DNA of 64,000 nt from Planctomycetota bacterium (GCA_020639295.1 JACKGY010000004.1:124001-188000), one strand, 5' to 3'. Positions 27,788-37,364 are shown, counted from the stretch's first letter. Program-made: numbers and translations. The notes: generated by a model from the letters alone, not told the origin.

Positions 27788-29092
27788 TCAGGCGTAGAGC
27801 GGGAAGCGCGCGGCGATCTCGTGGATCTCGCCCTTGACCCGCGCGATCACGTCGGCGTCGTCGGGATGCATGATGACGTCGTCGATCATCCGGACCAGCT
27901 CGACGAAGTCGGCTTCCTTCAGGCCGCGCGTGGTCATCGCCGGGGTGCCGATGCGGATGCCGCTGGTGATCATCGGGCTCTTGTCGTCGAAGGGCACCAT
28001 GTTCTTGTTCACGGTGATGTCCGCCTCGCCGAGGACCCGCTCGGCCTTCTTGCCGCTGATGTCCTTGTTGCGCAGGTCGATGAGCATCAGGTGGTTGTCG
28101 GTGCCGCCGGAGACCAGCTCGTAGCCCCGGGCCAGGAAGGCCTGGGCCATCGCCTTGGCGTTGGCGATCACCTGTCGGGCGTAGTCCTTGAAGGAGGGCT
28201 CGAGGGCCTCCTTGAAGGCGACCGCCTTGGCGGCCACGCAGTGCATCAGCGGACCGCCCTGGATGCCGGGGAAGACCGCGGCGTCGAGCAGCTCCGACAT
28301 CAGCTTGGTCCGACCGCTCTTGGCGGCGACCTGACCGAGGGGATTGTCGTAGTCCTTGCCGATCAGGATCATGCCGCCGCGCGGCCCGCGCAGCGTCTTG
28401 TGGGTCGTGGTGGTGACCACGTGGCAGTGGGGGAGCGGGTCGTTGAGCAGGCCGGCGGCGATCAGGCCGGCGGTGTGCGCCATGTCCATCCACAGGTGGG
28501 CACCCACCTCGTCGGCGATGCTGCGGAAGGCGGCGTAGTCGAAGTCCCGGGTGTAGGCGGAGGCACCGATCGAGATCAGCTTCGGGCGCAGCGCGAGGGC
28601 GCGCTCGCGGACCCGGTCCATGTCGATGCGGCCGGCATTCGCGCCCGCCTGTTCGACCCCGTAGAACTCGGCGTGGTAGAGGATGCCGGAGAAGTTCACC
28701 GGACTGCCGTGAGTGAGGTGGCCGCCGTTGGCGAGATCGAGGCCGAGGAGGGTGTCGCCCGGCTTCAGGAAGGTCAGGTAGACCGCGGCATTGGCCTGTG
28801 CTCCGGAGTGCGGCTGGACGTTGACCCAGTCGCAGCCGTAGAGCTGGCGGGCCCGCTCCCGTGCCAGGTCCTCGGCGACGTCGACCACCTGGCAGCCGCC
28901 GTAGTAGCGCTTGCCGGGCAGGCCCTCGGCGTACTTGTTGGTGAGCGTGCTGCCCAGCGCCTCCATCACCGCCTTGGAGACGAAGTTCTCCGAGGCGATG
29001 AGCTCGACGCCCTCCTCCTGGCGGCGTGCCTCGGCCTGGAGACACTCGTAGAGGGCCGGATCCTGTGCCTTGATCTCGTTCTGCTCGAACAT
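27788..29092 (-). CDS. glyA: Serine hydroxymethyltransferase
   Basis: A 434-residue PLP-dependent enzyme that interconverts serine and glycine with tetrahydrofolate, the main source of one-carbon units. Family motifs are GVELIASENFVSKAVMEA near the N-terminus, NKYAEGLPGKRYYGG, VQPHSGAQAN, DMAHTAGLIAAG, and the PLP-lysine segment TTTTHKTLRGPRGG. The C-terminus IRIGTPAMTTRG is also typical. Length and order are standard. It is convergent with the radical SAM gene; the 37-bp gap holds a short hairpin (cgccgc/gcggcg at 27763-27777). It is divergent from the double glycosyltransferase gene across about 140 bp, which should carry both promoters. Confidence 0.97.
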   Translation of the reverse strand: MFEQNEIKAQDPALYECLQAEARRQEEGVELIASENFVSKAVMEALGSTLTNKYAEGLPGKRYYGGCQVVDVAEDLARERARQLYGCDWVNVQPHSGAQANAAVYLTFLKPGDTLLGLDLANGGHLTHGSPVNFSGILYHAEFYGVEQAGANAGRIDMDRVRERALALRPKLISIGASAYTRDFDYAAFRSIADEVGAHLWMDMAHTAGLIAAGLLNDPLPHCHVVTTTTHKTLRGPRGGMILIGKDYDNPLGQVAAKSGRTKLMSELLDAAVFPGIQGGPLMHCVAAKAVAFKEALEPSFKDYARQVIANAKAMAQAFLARGYELVSGGTDNHLMLIDLRNKDISGKKAERVLGEADITVNKNMVPFDDKSPMITSGIRIGTPAMTTRGLKEADFVELVRMIDDVIMHPDDADVIARVKGEIHEIAARFPLYA

Positions 29093-29232
29093 CGTCGCTC
29101 TCGGTCAATTGCCAATGGGGTCGCTCACCATCGCCTCTCGTGAGACCGATCTCAAGGGAACCTGGGCCCCCGGCCGATAAATATGCAGGCCCTCCGACCC
29201 GACGCGGTCCGGCGGCCGGGAAGGGGATGTCC

Positions 29233-32200
29233 ATGAACGAGCAGGTGCTTTCGATCCTGTCGCCGGCGCGGCGTAGCCGGATCTTCGAGACCGACAAGAG
29301 CTTCCGGTTCCTGTTCCCCGGGGGGACCGCGGCGGCCGCCGGTGCCGACGCGACCTTCGAGGCCTTCCGCCGGGCCTTCGGCGCCGCCGACGACGTCGCC
29401 CTGATCGTCGTCGACGCCGGGCTGGGGGCCGGGGCCGAGGACCGCCTCGACTGGCTGGCGGCGAGCTTCGCCGCCGAGGACTCACCCGAGGTCGAGTACC
29501 TCCCGGCAGCGGTCTCGGCCGCCAGGCTGCCCCGGCTCCTCCGCGACGTCGACGCGCTCGTCTACCCCTGGGCCGGGCAGCCCGACCAGGCGCTGCTCCG
29601 CCTGGCGATCGCCGCCGAGCTGCCGCTGATCGTGCCCGAGGACGCGCTCGCCCTCGACCTCCTCGGCCACGACGCGGCCTACCTGGTCCCGGTCCGACCG
29701 GTCACCGTGGCGGCCGGAGACGGCCGGCTCAACCGCGTCGACCCGCAGGATCTCGCCGGCGTCCTCCGCCAGGTGATCGCCGAGCCGGACCATGCCCGCG
29801 ACCGGGCGCTGCGCGCCAGGCGCCGCCTCGAGGGTCGGCCGGAGCCCGATCCCGGCATCGACTTCGCCATCTGCTGGGCCGGCGCCGCGCTCGACTTCTC
29901 GGGCTACGCCAAGACCACGCGGAACATGCTGCCCGCGCTCCTGCGCCTGGGCGTCGACGCCTCCTTCCAGGCCTTCTATCCCGAGCAGAAGTTCCTCGAC
30001 TCGATGGCCCGGCAGCCGGAGATGATCCGGAGCTGGCGGCAGATCCTCGAGCGCTCGCCCCGCGGCGGGCTGCAGATCGTCTTCCATCCGCCCTTCCGTC
30101 AGAACGGCGTCAGCTTCATGGCGCACATGCGCTGCAACAACCCGGACTTCGAGGCCCAGGTCGCCTACACGATGTTCGAGACCGACCGCATCCCGCGGGG
30201 CTGGTCCGAGCAGCTCAACCTGATGGACGAGGTCTGGGTGCCGACCGCCTTCAACGTCGAGACCTTCGCCCGCTCGGGCGTCGAGCGCGGCAAGCTGAAG
30301 GTCGTTCCGCTCGGCTTCGAGCCCGACGCCTTCCTCCGCCCCGCGCGGGTCTACCCGCTACCCGGGCGCCGGTCCTTCAACTTCCTGTCGATCTTCGACT
30401 GGACCCTGCGCAAGGGCTGGGACGTCCTGATCGACGCCTATCTCGGGGCCTTCACCGCCGCCGACGACGTCAGCCTCACCATTCGCGCCTACCAGGCGAT
30501 CAAGGAGCAGGCGCCGATCCGCAGCCAGATCGAGGACCGCATGCGGCTGCTCGGGATCGATCCGAAGCAGGCGCCGAAGATCATCCTGATCGACGACTTC
30601 GTCAGCGACGACGACATGCCGAGCCTCTACGCCGCGGCCGACGCCTTCGTGCTGCCGACGCGCGGCGAGGGCTGGGGCATGCCCCTGATCGAGGCGATGG
30701 CCGCGGGCCTGCCGACCGTCGCCTCGCGCTGGAGCGCCCACCTCGAGTTCATGAACGACGACAACTCCTGGTTGATCGACGTGCCCGAGCTCGGCCCCGT
30801 CGATCCCGAACAGACCAGGGTCAACGCCTTCTACGAGGCCGACCATCTCTGGGCCGAGCCCGATCGCGACGACCTGGCGCGGATCATGCGCGAGCTGGTC
30901 GCCGACCCCGCGGCGGCGCGAGCCAAGGCCGCGCGGGGGCAGGAGGAGGTCCGCGCCGGTTACTCGGCCGATCGCGTGGCCGAGATCCTGCGGGACCGCG
31001 CCGCCGACCTCGTCGGCCGCATCCGGGCGGAGCGCGCCCGGCGCGATGCCGAGCCGCCGCCGATCACGGAGGCGCCGAACATCGCCTGGACCGGCCCGGT
31101 CTACGACAAGAGCGGCTACGCCGACGAGGGGCGCAACTACGTCCTCGGCCTGCTCGACGAGAAGGTGCCGATCCGGCTCTTCCCGGTCCTCTGGGCCGAG
31201 GAGCACGCCGACGTCAGCGCGGTCGACAAGGAGCGCATGATCGCGGCCGAGGAGGGGCCCTTCGTTCCGGGTCGGCCGGTGGTGCTGATCCAGCATGCGC
31301 TCGGCCTGGTGGCCCAGCCCCATCCACGGGCCGATCTCTCGGTCATCCGCACCATGTTCGAGACCGACGGTCTGCCGGCCGACTGGCTGGAGCCGATGCT
31401 CGCGATGGACGCGGTCTTCGTGCCCTCCGAGTTCAACCGCCGGACCTTCATCGAGGCCGGCGTGCCGGCGGAGATGATCGAGGTGGTGCCGCCGTCGATC
31501 GACGTCGAGGCCTACCGCGCCGAGCCGCAGCCCATCGATCTGGGGACCACGCGGTCCTATCGCTTCCTCTCGGTCTTCGACTGGACCCGGCGCAAGGGCT
31601 GGGAGTTCCTGCTCCGTGCCTACGTCGAGGAGTTCGGCGCCGACGAGGACGTCTGTCTCGTGCTCAAGGTCTGGTCGTCGTTCAAGCGGAGCAGCGATCA
31701 GATCGCCGCCGAGATCGAGTCCTTCATCCGCGACGAGCTGGGCCGCGATCCGGGCAGCTGCCCGGACATCACCATCCTCGATCGCGACATTCCCTCGCGC
31801 GAGATGCCGAACCTCTACGCCGCCGCCGACTGCTACCTGCAGCCGAGCCGCGGCGAGGGTTGGGGCCGACCGATCATGGAGGCGATGGCCGCGGGCCTGC
31901 CCGTGGTCGCCACGGGCTGGAGCGGCAACACCGAGTTCATGCGGCGGAGCACGTCCTTCCTCCTCGAATTCGGGGTGGAACCCTGCGGCCCGGAGGCGGT
32001 GCGCGAAGCGGCCTGGTTCGCCGGGCAGTCCTGGGCCAGGCCCCACGTGCCGCACCTGCGCCACCTCATGCGCGGCCTGTTCAAGGACCGGGCGATGGCC
32101 CGGGAGGTCGGCGCGCGGGGCCGTCAGGAGATCCTCGCCCGCTTCGACAGACCGCGCGTCAACCGGCTCCTCCTGGCCGCGGTGGAGCGTCAGCTCCGAC

Positions 32201-32250
32201 GCAAGGCCGAGAACGGCCGGAACTCGTCTCAGTCCTCGAGACCGAGCTGA
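29233..32250 (+). CDS. Double glycosyltransferase (two GT4-type halves in tandem)
   Basis: I chose the ATG at 29233 because ggaagggg at 29219-29226 is well spaced to it; 29227 is an alternative. The 1005-residue protein has an N-terminal domain of about 210 residues with no assigned family. Two homologous glycosyltransferase halves follow. The first (about 210-600) has ICWAGAALDFSGYAKTTRNM, AYTMFETDRIPRGW, IFDWTLRKGWDVLI and PTRGEGWGMPLIEAMAAG. The second (about 610-990) has IAWTGPVYDKSGYADEGRNY, TMFETDGLPADW, VFDWTRRKGWEFLL and PSRGEGWGRPIMEAMAAG. The GEGWG..EAMAAG acidic loop is the GT4 donor site in both. Internal duplication suggests that one polypeptide adds two sugars or alternates donors. 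Its 3' end overlaps the convergent sulfatase by 22 bp. Confidence 0.85.
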   Translation: MNEQVLSILSPARRSRIFETDKSFRFLFPGGTAAAAGADATFEAFRRAFGAADDVALIVVDAGLGAGAEDRLDWLAASFAAEDSPEVEYLPAAVSAARLPRLLRDVDALVYPWAGQPDQALLRLAIAAELPLIVPEDALALDLLGHDAAYLVPVRPVTVAAGDGRLNRVDPQDLAGVLRQVIAEPDHARDRALRARRRLEGRPEPDPGIDFAICWAGAALDFSGYAKTTRNMLPALLRLGVDASFQAFYPEQKFLDSMARQPEMIRSWRQILERSPRGGLQIVFHPPFRQNGVSFMAHMRCNNPDFEAQVAYTMFETDRIPRGWSEQLNLMDEVWVPTAFNVETFARSGVERGKLKVVPLGFEPDAFLRPARVYPLPGRRSFNFLSIFDWTLRKGWDVLIDAYLGAFTAADDVSLTIRAYQAIKEQAPIRSQIEDRMRLLGIDPKQAPKIILIDDFVSDDDMPSLYAAADAFVLPTRGEGWGMPLIEAMAAGLPTVASRWSAHLEFMNDDNSWLIDVPELGPVDPEQTRVNAFYEADHLWAEPDRDDLARIMRELVADPAAARAKAARGQEEVRAGYSADRVAEILRDRAADLVGRIRAERARRDAEPPPITEAPNIAWTGPVYDKSGYADEGRNYVLGLLDEKVPIRLFPVLWAEEHADVSAVDKERMIAAEEGPFVPGRPVVLIQHALGLVAQPHPRADLSVIRTMFETDGLPADWLEPMLAMDAVFVPSEFNRRTFIEAGVPAEMIEVVPPSIDVEAYRAEPQPIDLGTTRSYRFLSVFDWTRRKGWEFLLRAYVEEFGADEDVCLVLKVWSSFKRSSDQIAAEIESFIRDELGRDPGSCPDITILDRDIPSREMPNLYAAADCYLQPSRGEGWGRPIMEAMAAGLPVVATGWSGNTEFMRRSTSFLLEFGVEPCGPEAVREAAWFAGQSWARPHVPHLRHLMRGLFKDRAMAREVGARGRQEILARFDRPRVNRLLLAAVERQLRRKAENGRNSSQSSRPS

Positions 32251-33689
32251 CGGGCCAGCTCGCTGCCCTTCTGCGGATCGTAGGGCGCCGCTTCGGCCGG
32301 CGCCCGCCGCAGCAGGTCGCGCTTCAGCTCCGCGGCCCGCGCGGGGGCGAGGTTCTGATACTCGCCCGGGTCGCGCTCGCGCGCGTAGAGTTCCTCTTCC
32401 CCGTCGCGGTAGCGGATGTAGCACCAGTGCTCGTCCCGGATCGCCAGCGCGCTGCGCCCCAGCACCGAGACCGCGGCGCCGGTCCAGGCGGCTTCGGGAT
32501 CGCGCAGGAGGGGCACGAGTGACGGAGCCTCGAGCTGCGCCGGCCGCTCCCGACCGAGCAGGTCGCAGAGCGTCGGATAGAGCGAGAGCAGGGAGACCGG
32601 GCGGCGACAGAAGCTGCCTGCCGGGGTCAGGCCGGGCGCGACGAAGATGAAGGGCACGCGGGTCGACTCGTGCCAGAGCGTGAACTTGCGCCAGGCCTCC
32701 TTCTCGCCCAGGTGGAAACCGTTGTCGCTCCAGAGCACGAAGAGCCCCCGCTCGTGGCCGGGCCAGGCCCGCCAGGCGTCGAAGAGCCGCCCGACCTTCT
32801 CGTCGACGTAGGCGATCGAGGCCAGGTAGGCGCGGATCGCCCGCTTCGTGGCCTCGAGTTCGGTGAAGATCCTCTCGTCCTCGGAGTGTCGCGCCAGCAG
32901 GCGACCGATCTCGGGGACGTCGTCGAGGTCGCCCTCGAGCTGGAAGGGGCGGACGATGTCCTCGAGCGGGAACAGGTCGTAGTAGCGCTGGGGTACGAAC
33001 CAGGGCAGGTGCGGGCGGTAGAAGCCGACGTTGAGAGCGAAGCGACCCTTGCCCTGGCGGAGCCGCTCCAGCTCGACCAAAGCCTCGTCGCAGACCTCGT
33101 CGTCGAACAGCCGGAACTCGCGTTCGTCGTCGGGGATCGCGCCCCAGTCGATGTTCTCGCCCTCGTTGGTGAGATACCAGCGGAAGGGGTACTCGCGCCG
33201 CGGCAGCGGCACCTCCTTGCTCGAGACGAAGCGATCCCAGGACTCCGGGTCCTGATAGGCCATGTGGTGGACCTTGCCCATCCCCACGGTCTCGATGCCG
33301 CCGGCGCGCAGGTGGCGGAAGAGCGAGGTCTTGTCCGCGAGCCGCTTGCATTCGCGCCAGTCCTGACCGTTGAAGTAGACCCCGGAGCTCCGCGGCGACA
33401 TGCCGAAGTAGGTCGCCGTGCGCGACGGATTGCAGATCGGCGCCGCGACGTGGGCGTCGGTGAAGATCGTGCCGGCCGCCGCGATCCGGTCGATGTTGGG
33501 CGTGCGCGCGTTGGGATGACCGCGCAGGACCGAGCACCAGTCGTTGAGATCATCGATGCAGACGAGGACGAGGTGGTCGAAGTCGCCGGCCGCGCGCGCG
33601 GCCAGACCCCGGAGCCTGGTCGCGGCCAACATGCCGCCGACCCCGGCCAGGAAGCCCCGGCGCGTCAGTTGCGGATCGTCTGCTGCCAT
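32229..33689 (-). CDS. Tat-exported sulfatase (iduronate-2-sulfatase/choline-sulfatase-like)
   Basis: The ATG at 33689 gives 486 residues starting with a twin-arginine signal, TRRGFLAGVGGMLAATRL. The frame upstream is open but lacks a better start. The sulfatase signature is CNPSRTATYFG at residues 86-96. C86 fits the CXPXR consensus for conversion to formylglycine. Metal ligands are seen in CIDDLNDW (D46, D47) and in WSDNGFHLGEKEAW near the middle of the protein, and FYRPHLPW and HPNARTPNIDRIA place it near iduronate-2-sulfatases. It hydrolyses sulfate esters outside the cytoplasm; the natural substrate is unknown. Sulfotransferases and a flippase encoded 3-6 kb away suggest sulfated glycans. 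Confidence 0.92.
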   Translation of the reverse strand: MAADDPQLTRRGFLAGVGGMLAATRLRGLAARAAGDFDHLVLVCIDDLNDWCSVLRGHPNARTPNIDRIAAAGTIFTDAHVAAPICNPSRTATYFGMSPRSSGVYFNGQDWRECKRLADKTSLFRHLRAGGIETVGMGKVHHMAYQDPESWDRFVSSKEVPLPRREYPFRWYLTNEGENIDWGAIPDDEREFRLFDDEVCDEALVELERLRQGKGRFALNVGFYRPHLPWFVPQRYYDLFPLEDIVRPFQLEGDLDDVPEIGRLLARHSEDERIFTELEATKRAIRAYLASIAYVDEKVGRLFDAWRAWPGHERGLFVLWSDNGFHLGEKEAWRKFTLWHESTRVPFIFVAPGLTPAGSFCRRPVSLLSLYPTLCDLLGRERPAQLEAPSLVPLLRDPEAAWTGAAVSVLGRSALAIRDEHWCYIRYRDGEEELYARERDPGEYQNLAPARAAELKRDLLRRAPAEAAPYDPQKGSELARQLGLED

Positions 33690-33809
33690 CGTGTCCTCGT
33701 GCCTGCCCGAACGGCGAAACCGATGCAGCATAACCGGGGGCGTCCGGTCGCTCCACCGGCGAGGAGTCGCGGAACCGTCGCCCACCATCGCGGCGCCGGT
33801 CGCGGGTTC

Positions 33810-34763
33810 TCAGTCCTCGACCAGGGCGGAGGCGACCACCGCGACGTCGACGATGTCGCTGGCCTTGCAGCCCCGGGAGAGGTCCATGCAGGGGCGGGCG
33901 AGACCCTGGACCAGGGGACCCAGGGCGGTGGCGCCGGCCAGGCGCTCGGTGATCTTGTAGGCGATGTTGCCGGCGTCGAGGTCCGGGAACACGAAGACGT
34001 TGGCCTGGCCCGCGACCGGCGAATTCGGTGCCTTGCGCGCGGCCACCGCCGGCACGAAGGCGGCGTCGAACTGCAGCTCGCCGTCGATCGCCAGCTCCGG
34101 GGCGAGGCCCCGGGCCAGGGCGAGGGCCCGACGGACCCGATCGACACGCGGGTGCTCGGCGCTGCCGTGGGTGGCGAAGGAGAGCAGGGCGACCCGCGGC
34201 TCCTCCCCGGTGAGCAGGCGATGGTTGCGCGCGGCGTCGATCGCGATCGTGGCCAGCTCCTCCGGGCTCGGCTCGGGCACGACGCCGCAGTCGGCGTAGG
34301 TGAGGCAGCGGCCGTCGCGCAGCTCCATGAGGAAGAAGCTCGACACCAGCTTCTGACCCGGTCGGGGACCGACGCCGCGGATCGCGGCGCGCAGGACCTC
34401 GGCGGTGGTGGCCAGGCTGCCCGCCACCGAGGCCTCGGCCCGGCCGGAGGCGACCAGGAGCGCGGCCAGAAGGAGCGGGTCCTCGAGCTCGCGCTCGATC
34501 GCCGCCGCCTCGAGACCGCGTTGCGCGCGGCGCGCGCGATAGGGGGCCGCGATCGCCTCCAGGAGCTCGGGCCCGCGGTGCAGGCGAATGGCGCCCGCGG
34601 GGAGGTCGAGCCCGGCGGGCGGATCGAGGACGACGGCCTGGCCGAGGCCGGAGTCCTGGAAGCCGCGCAGGGCTTCGACCACGCGCGGATCGGCGATCTC
34701 GGGAAAGACGACCCGGCGCGGGCGCTGGCGGGCCCGGGCGCGGAGCTGGTCCAGGACGCCCAT
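33810..34763 (-). CDS. pta: Phosphate acetyltransferase
   Basis: A 317-residue single-domain phosphotransacetylase interconverting acetyl-CoA and acetyl phosphate. Typical segments are RVVFPEIADPRVVEAL at the N-terminus, SSFFLMEL, ADCGVVPEPSPEELA, and the C-terminal PDLDAGNIAYKITERLAGA and LARPCMDLSRGC motifs. The long regulatory domain of enteric Pta is absent, as in many bacteria. The start codon follows immediately on the stop of the upstream small AtuA-like gene, so the three genes from 36478 down to 33810 are one operon. No ackA is seen. This context suggests the enzyme handles acyl-CoA from an AtuA-dependent catabolic route. A related phosphotransbutyrylase or other acyl specificity cannot be excluded. 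Confidence 0.88.
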   Translation of the reverse strand: MGVLDQLRARARQRPRRVVFPEIADPRVVEALRGFQDSGLGQAVVLDPPAGLDLPAGAIRLHRGPELLEAIAAPYRARRAQRGLEAAAIERELEDPLLLAALLVASGRAEASVAGSLATTAEVLRAAIRGVGPRPGQKLVSSFFLMELRDGRCLTYADCGVVPEPSPEELATIAIDAARNHRLLTGEEPRVALLSFATHGSAEHPRVDRVRRALALARGLAPELAIDGELQFDAAFVPAVAARKAPNSPVAGQANVFVFPDLDAGNIAYKITERLAGATALGPLVQGLARPCMDLSRGCKASDIVDVAVVASALVED

Positions 34764-35105
34764 TCAGGCCCTGCCGAGCGGGAGATCGTCGGGGACCTCG
34801 ATCTCCATCATCAGGAGACCCAGGCCGTGGGTCTTGCCCTGGGCGTCGGTCTTCAGGCTCTCGGAGCCGCCGCCGCCGAGGGAATCGTGGAGGATGAAGT
34901 TGAGCGCGAGCAGGTTCGGCGCCTCGTAGCGGTCGACCGCGCCGAGGCAGATCTCGCGGAAGTGCTCCTTCACCCTCTCGGCGGTGAGCTCGCGGCGGAG
35001 GAACTCGTAGCCCTCCGGCCGGTAGGCGATGATGCCGACGTTGGAGCCGTCACCCTTGTCGCCGGAACGGGCGTAGGCGAGGTCGAAGAGCTTCACGCGC
35101 GCCAT
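34764..35105 (-). CDS. AtuA-like C-terminal (ferredoxin-fold) domain protein
   Basis: The ATG at 35105 gives 113 residues: MARVKLFDLAYARSGDKGD then SNVGIIAY, ending LMMEIEVPDDLPLG. The LAYARSGDKGD and NVGIIAY motifs are those of the small domain that is fused to, or encoded next to, AtuA-family (DUF1446) proteins. Its role is unknown but it presumably acts with the AtuA protein encoded just upstream. The gene overlaps the upstream stop by one base (TGATG) and abuts pta with no spacer, indicating tight translational coupling. A longer in-frame opening upstream is the shadow of atuA in another frame. Confidence 0.82.
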   Translation of the reverse strand: MARVKLFDLAYARSGDKGDGSNVGIIAYRPEGYEFLRRELTAERVKEHFREICLGAVDRYEAPNLLALNFILHDSLGGGGSESLKTDAQGKTHGLGLLMMEIEVPDDLPLGRA

Positions 35106-36478
35106 CACTTCACCTCCTCGACGCTCACCCGGGTGGTCACCTTCTCCTTGGCGATCAGGGCCGGCCAGTAGGAGACGATGTCGGTGGCCTTGGGCCGGCC
35201 ACCGGCGAAGCCGGTGACGCCGGGCGGGCCGCTCGTGACCAGGGGCACGATCTCCATGCCCAGGCGGTCGATCTTCTTGCGATCGGGGCCCTTGGCGCCG
35301 ATCCGCAGCACGACCTCCGCGGGCTCGGCCGGCGCGGCGGCGATGCCGGCGTGGCAGACGTTGGTGCCGACCAACTCGACCAGGCGTTCCTCCTCGGCGA
35401 ACACGGCGCCGTCCATCGCCGCGCGGGCGAAGACGATCTCGGCGCAGAGCCGCGCCTTCGCGACCGCGTCCGGTCCGGCGATGGTGAGCTGGCCGACCGC
35501 CTTGTAGCCGTCGTGATAGGAGATCGAGACCTTGTAGGTGGGAGTCGGCGCGGCGCCGCGGATGCCGCTGACCCGGACCCGGTCCGGGCCCTCCTGCTCG
35601 AGCCGGATGCTGCTGAAGTCGGCCACGCAGTCGGGGGTCAGGTAGCGCCGCGGATCGCCCATCTCGTAGACGAGCTGGGAGCTGACCGTCTCGACGTTGA
35701 CCAGGCCGCCGGTGCCCTCGTGCTTGGTCACGACGAAGCTGCCATCGGCGGCGGCCTCGACCACGGGGTAGCCGATGCGGGCCATGTCCGGCACGTCGCG
35801 CCAGGAGACGTAGTTGCCGCCGGTACACTGGGCGCCGCACTCGACGATGTGTCCGGCGACCGTGGCCGCGGCCAGCTTGTCGTGGTCGTCGAAGCTCCAG
35901 CCGAACTCGTGCATCAGCGGGGCCACCACCAGCGAGGGATCGGTGGCGCGGCCGGTGACCACGATGTCGGCGTCCTGGGCCAGGGCCTCGACGATGGGGC
36001 GGGCGCCGATGTAGACGTTGGCGCTGCTCACCCGGCCGAGGACCTCGGCCAGCTCGCGGCCGTCGTCCATGTTGCGCAGGGCCTCGCCACCGGCGAGCAG
36101 GCCGGGCAGATCGGCGAGGATGTCGTCGCCCTCGACGACCGCGATCCGGACCCCGCCGACACCGAGCTTCTTGACCACCTGGGCCAGGGCCTCGCGGCAG
36201 GCCTGGGGATTGACGCCGCCGGCGTTGGCGATGATGCGGACGCCCTTGGCCTTGGCCTCGGGCAGGACGCGCTCGACCATGCGGACGAAGTCGGTGGCGT
36301 AACCGGCCGCCGGGTCGCGACTCTTGAGCTTCTGCATGATGCTCATGGTCACCTCGGCGAGGTAGTCGAGGGTCAGGTAGTGAAGCGGTCCCTCGCGGAC
36401 CAGCCGGACCGGCCCCAGGATGCTGTCACCCCAGAAACCCTGTCCGTTGGCCACCAGGACCTTGTCGCGTCGCGGCAT
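35105..36478 (-). CDS. AtuA-family (DUF1446) acyclic terpene utilisation-type protein
   Basis: A 457-residue protein with the AtuA family's N-terminal glycine-rich segment ANGQGFWGDSILGPVRLV, DYLAEVTMSIM, NAGGVNPQACREAL, VTGRATDPSLVVAPLMHEF, ECGAQCTGGNYVSW, and GTGGLVNVETVSSQLVYEMG. In Pseudomonas the atu gene cluster is needed for growth on citronellol and geraniol, but the biochemical function of AtuA itself is unknown to me. Here it heads an operon with the small AtuA-like protein and Pta instead of the usual acyl-CoA carboxylase and dehydrogenase genes. The family call is secure and the function is open. Confidence 0.87.
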   Translation of the reverse strand: MPRRDKVLVANGQGFWGDSILGPVRLVREGPLHYLTLDYLAEVTMSIMQKLKSRDPAAGYATDFVRMVERVLPEAKAKGVRIIANAGGVNPQACREALAQVVKKLGVGGVRIAVVEGDDILADLPGLLAGGEALRNMDDGRELAEVLGRVSSANVYIGARPIVEALAQDADIVVTGRATDPSLVVAPLMHEFGWSFDDHDKLAAATVAGHIVECGAQCTGGNYVSWRDVPDMARIGYPVVEAAADGSFVVTKHEGTGGLVNVETVSSQLVYEMGDPRRYLTPDCVADFSSIRLEQEGPDRVRVSGIRGAAPTPTYKVSISYHDGYKAVGQLTIAGPDAVAKARLCAEIVFARAAMDGAVFAEEERLVELVGTNVCHAGIAAAPAEPAEVVLRIGAKGPDRKKIDRLGMEIVPLVTSGPPGVTGFAGGRPKATDIVSYWPALIAKEKVTTRVSVEEVK

Positions 36479-36584
36479 GGATCGGCTCCGACAAGCTGGA
36501 AGCCCGAGGTTAACCAGCCTGGCGCACCAGCTCCACGGGCGGGAGCGGCGAATCGGTCCGGGCGGCGGTTTCCGGGGGGGCGGT

Positions 36585-37364
36585 TCAGGGATCGAGGACC
36601 GAGGGGCCGAGGTAGGCCAGGTCCACCAGACTGTAGCCGAAGCACCGGATCGAGTCCTCGCGCTCCTCGATCATCTTGCGGACGCGGGCGCCATCCTTGC
36701 CGCAGTGCTCCTCCCACATGGCGAAGTAGCGGGCGTTGATGTCGGGACGGATCTCGATCTCGGGGGCCCGCGGGGCGACGCCGATGAAGCGCTGGATCTC
36801 GCCCAGGACGCGTTCGGGCTCGGCGACGAAGTCCTCGTATTTGAGGGTCATGGCCCGGGCGAGTCGGGGACGATCCTCGGCGAAGATCTCGTGGGCTCGG
36901 CGCCAGTGGTCGATCAGATCCTGGATGGTCGTCTGGCTCCATTTCTGGGTCGCGTAGGCGACCGCCGCCGGGTGGCGGGTGACGCAGACGAAGTGGGCCT
37001 CGGGGAAGAGACGCTGGAAGAAGCGGGTGCGGATCAAGGTCGGCGGCGACTTCTCGATCAGGACCGGGCGGCGGAGGTCCCAGTGATGTTCCCACTCGGC
37101 CAGGAGTCGTCGCGCGTTGACCTCGGTCGCCAGGGGGTGATCCTCGCGCATCGGCGCGTCGGGGTGGAAGGCGAACATGCCCGGTCCGCCCAGGGACTTG
37201 GCGGTGGGCACCACGGTCTGGAGGTGTTGACCTTCGTCTTCCGGCACGCCGGTGCCGTCGAAACCGGAGATCTCGGGGTGGGCCTTGAGGGCCTTGAAGA
37301 CCAGCGAGGTGCCGCTGCGATGGAGACCGAAGACGAATACGAACTTCTTGCCGCCGTCGATCAC
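36585..37364 (-). CDS. Sulfotransferase family protein
   Basis: The GTG start at 37364 overlaps the flippase stop by 4 nt (GTGA) and gives 259 residues. The N-terminal PAPS-binding loop is VFVFGLHRSGTSLVFKAL, and the second binding segment is HFVCVTRHPAAVAYA, with the catalytic-region KSPPTL upstream. EDFVAEPERVLGEIQRFIG is the typical C-terminal part. It probably sulfates a glycan or another acceptor using PAPS. The longer open frame upstream is arginine-rich and antisense-like, so I reject it. It forms an operon with the flippase and the second sulfotransferase. Confidence 0.85.
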   Translation of the reverse strand: MIDGGKKFVFVFGLHRSGTSLVFKALKAHPEISGFDGTGVPEDEGQHLQTVVPTAKSLGGPGMFAFHPDAPMREDHPLATEVNARRLLAEWEHHWDLRRPVLIEKSPPTLIRTRFFQRLFPEAHFVCVTRHPAAVAYATQKWSQTTIQDLIDHWRRAHEIFAEDRPRLARAMTLKYEDFVAEPERVLGEIQRFIGVAPRAPEIEIRPDINARYFAMWEEHCGKDGARVRKMIEEREDSIRCFGYSLVDLAYLGPSVLDP

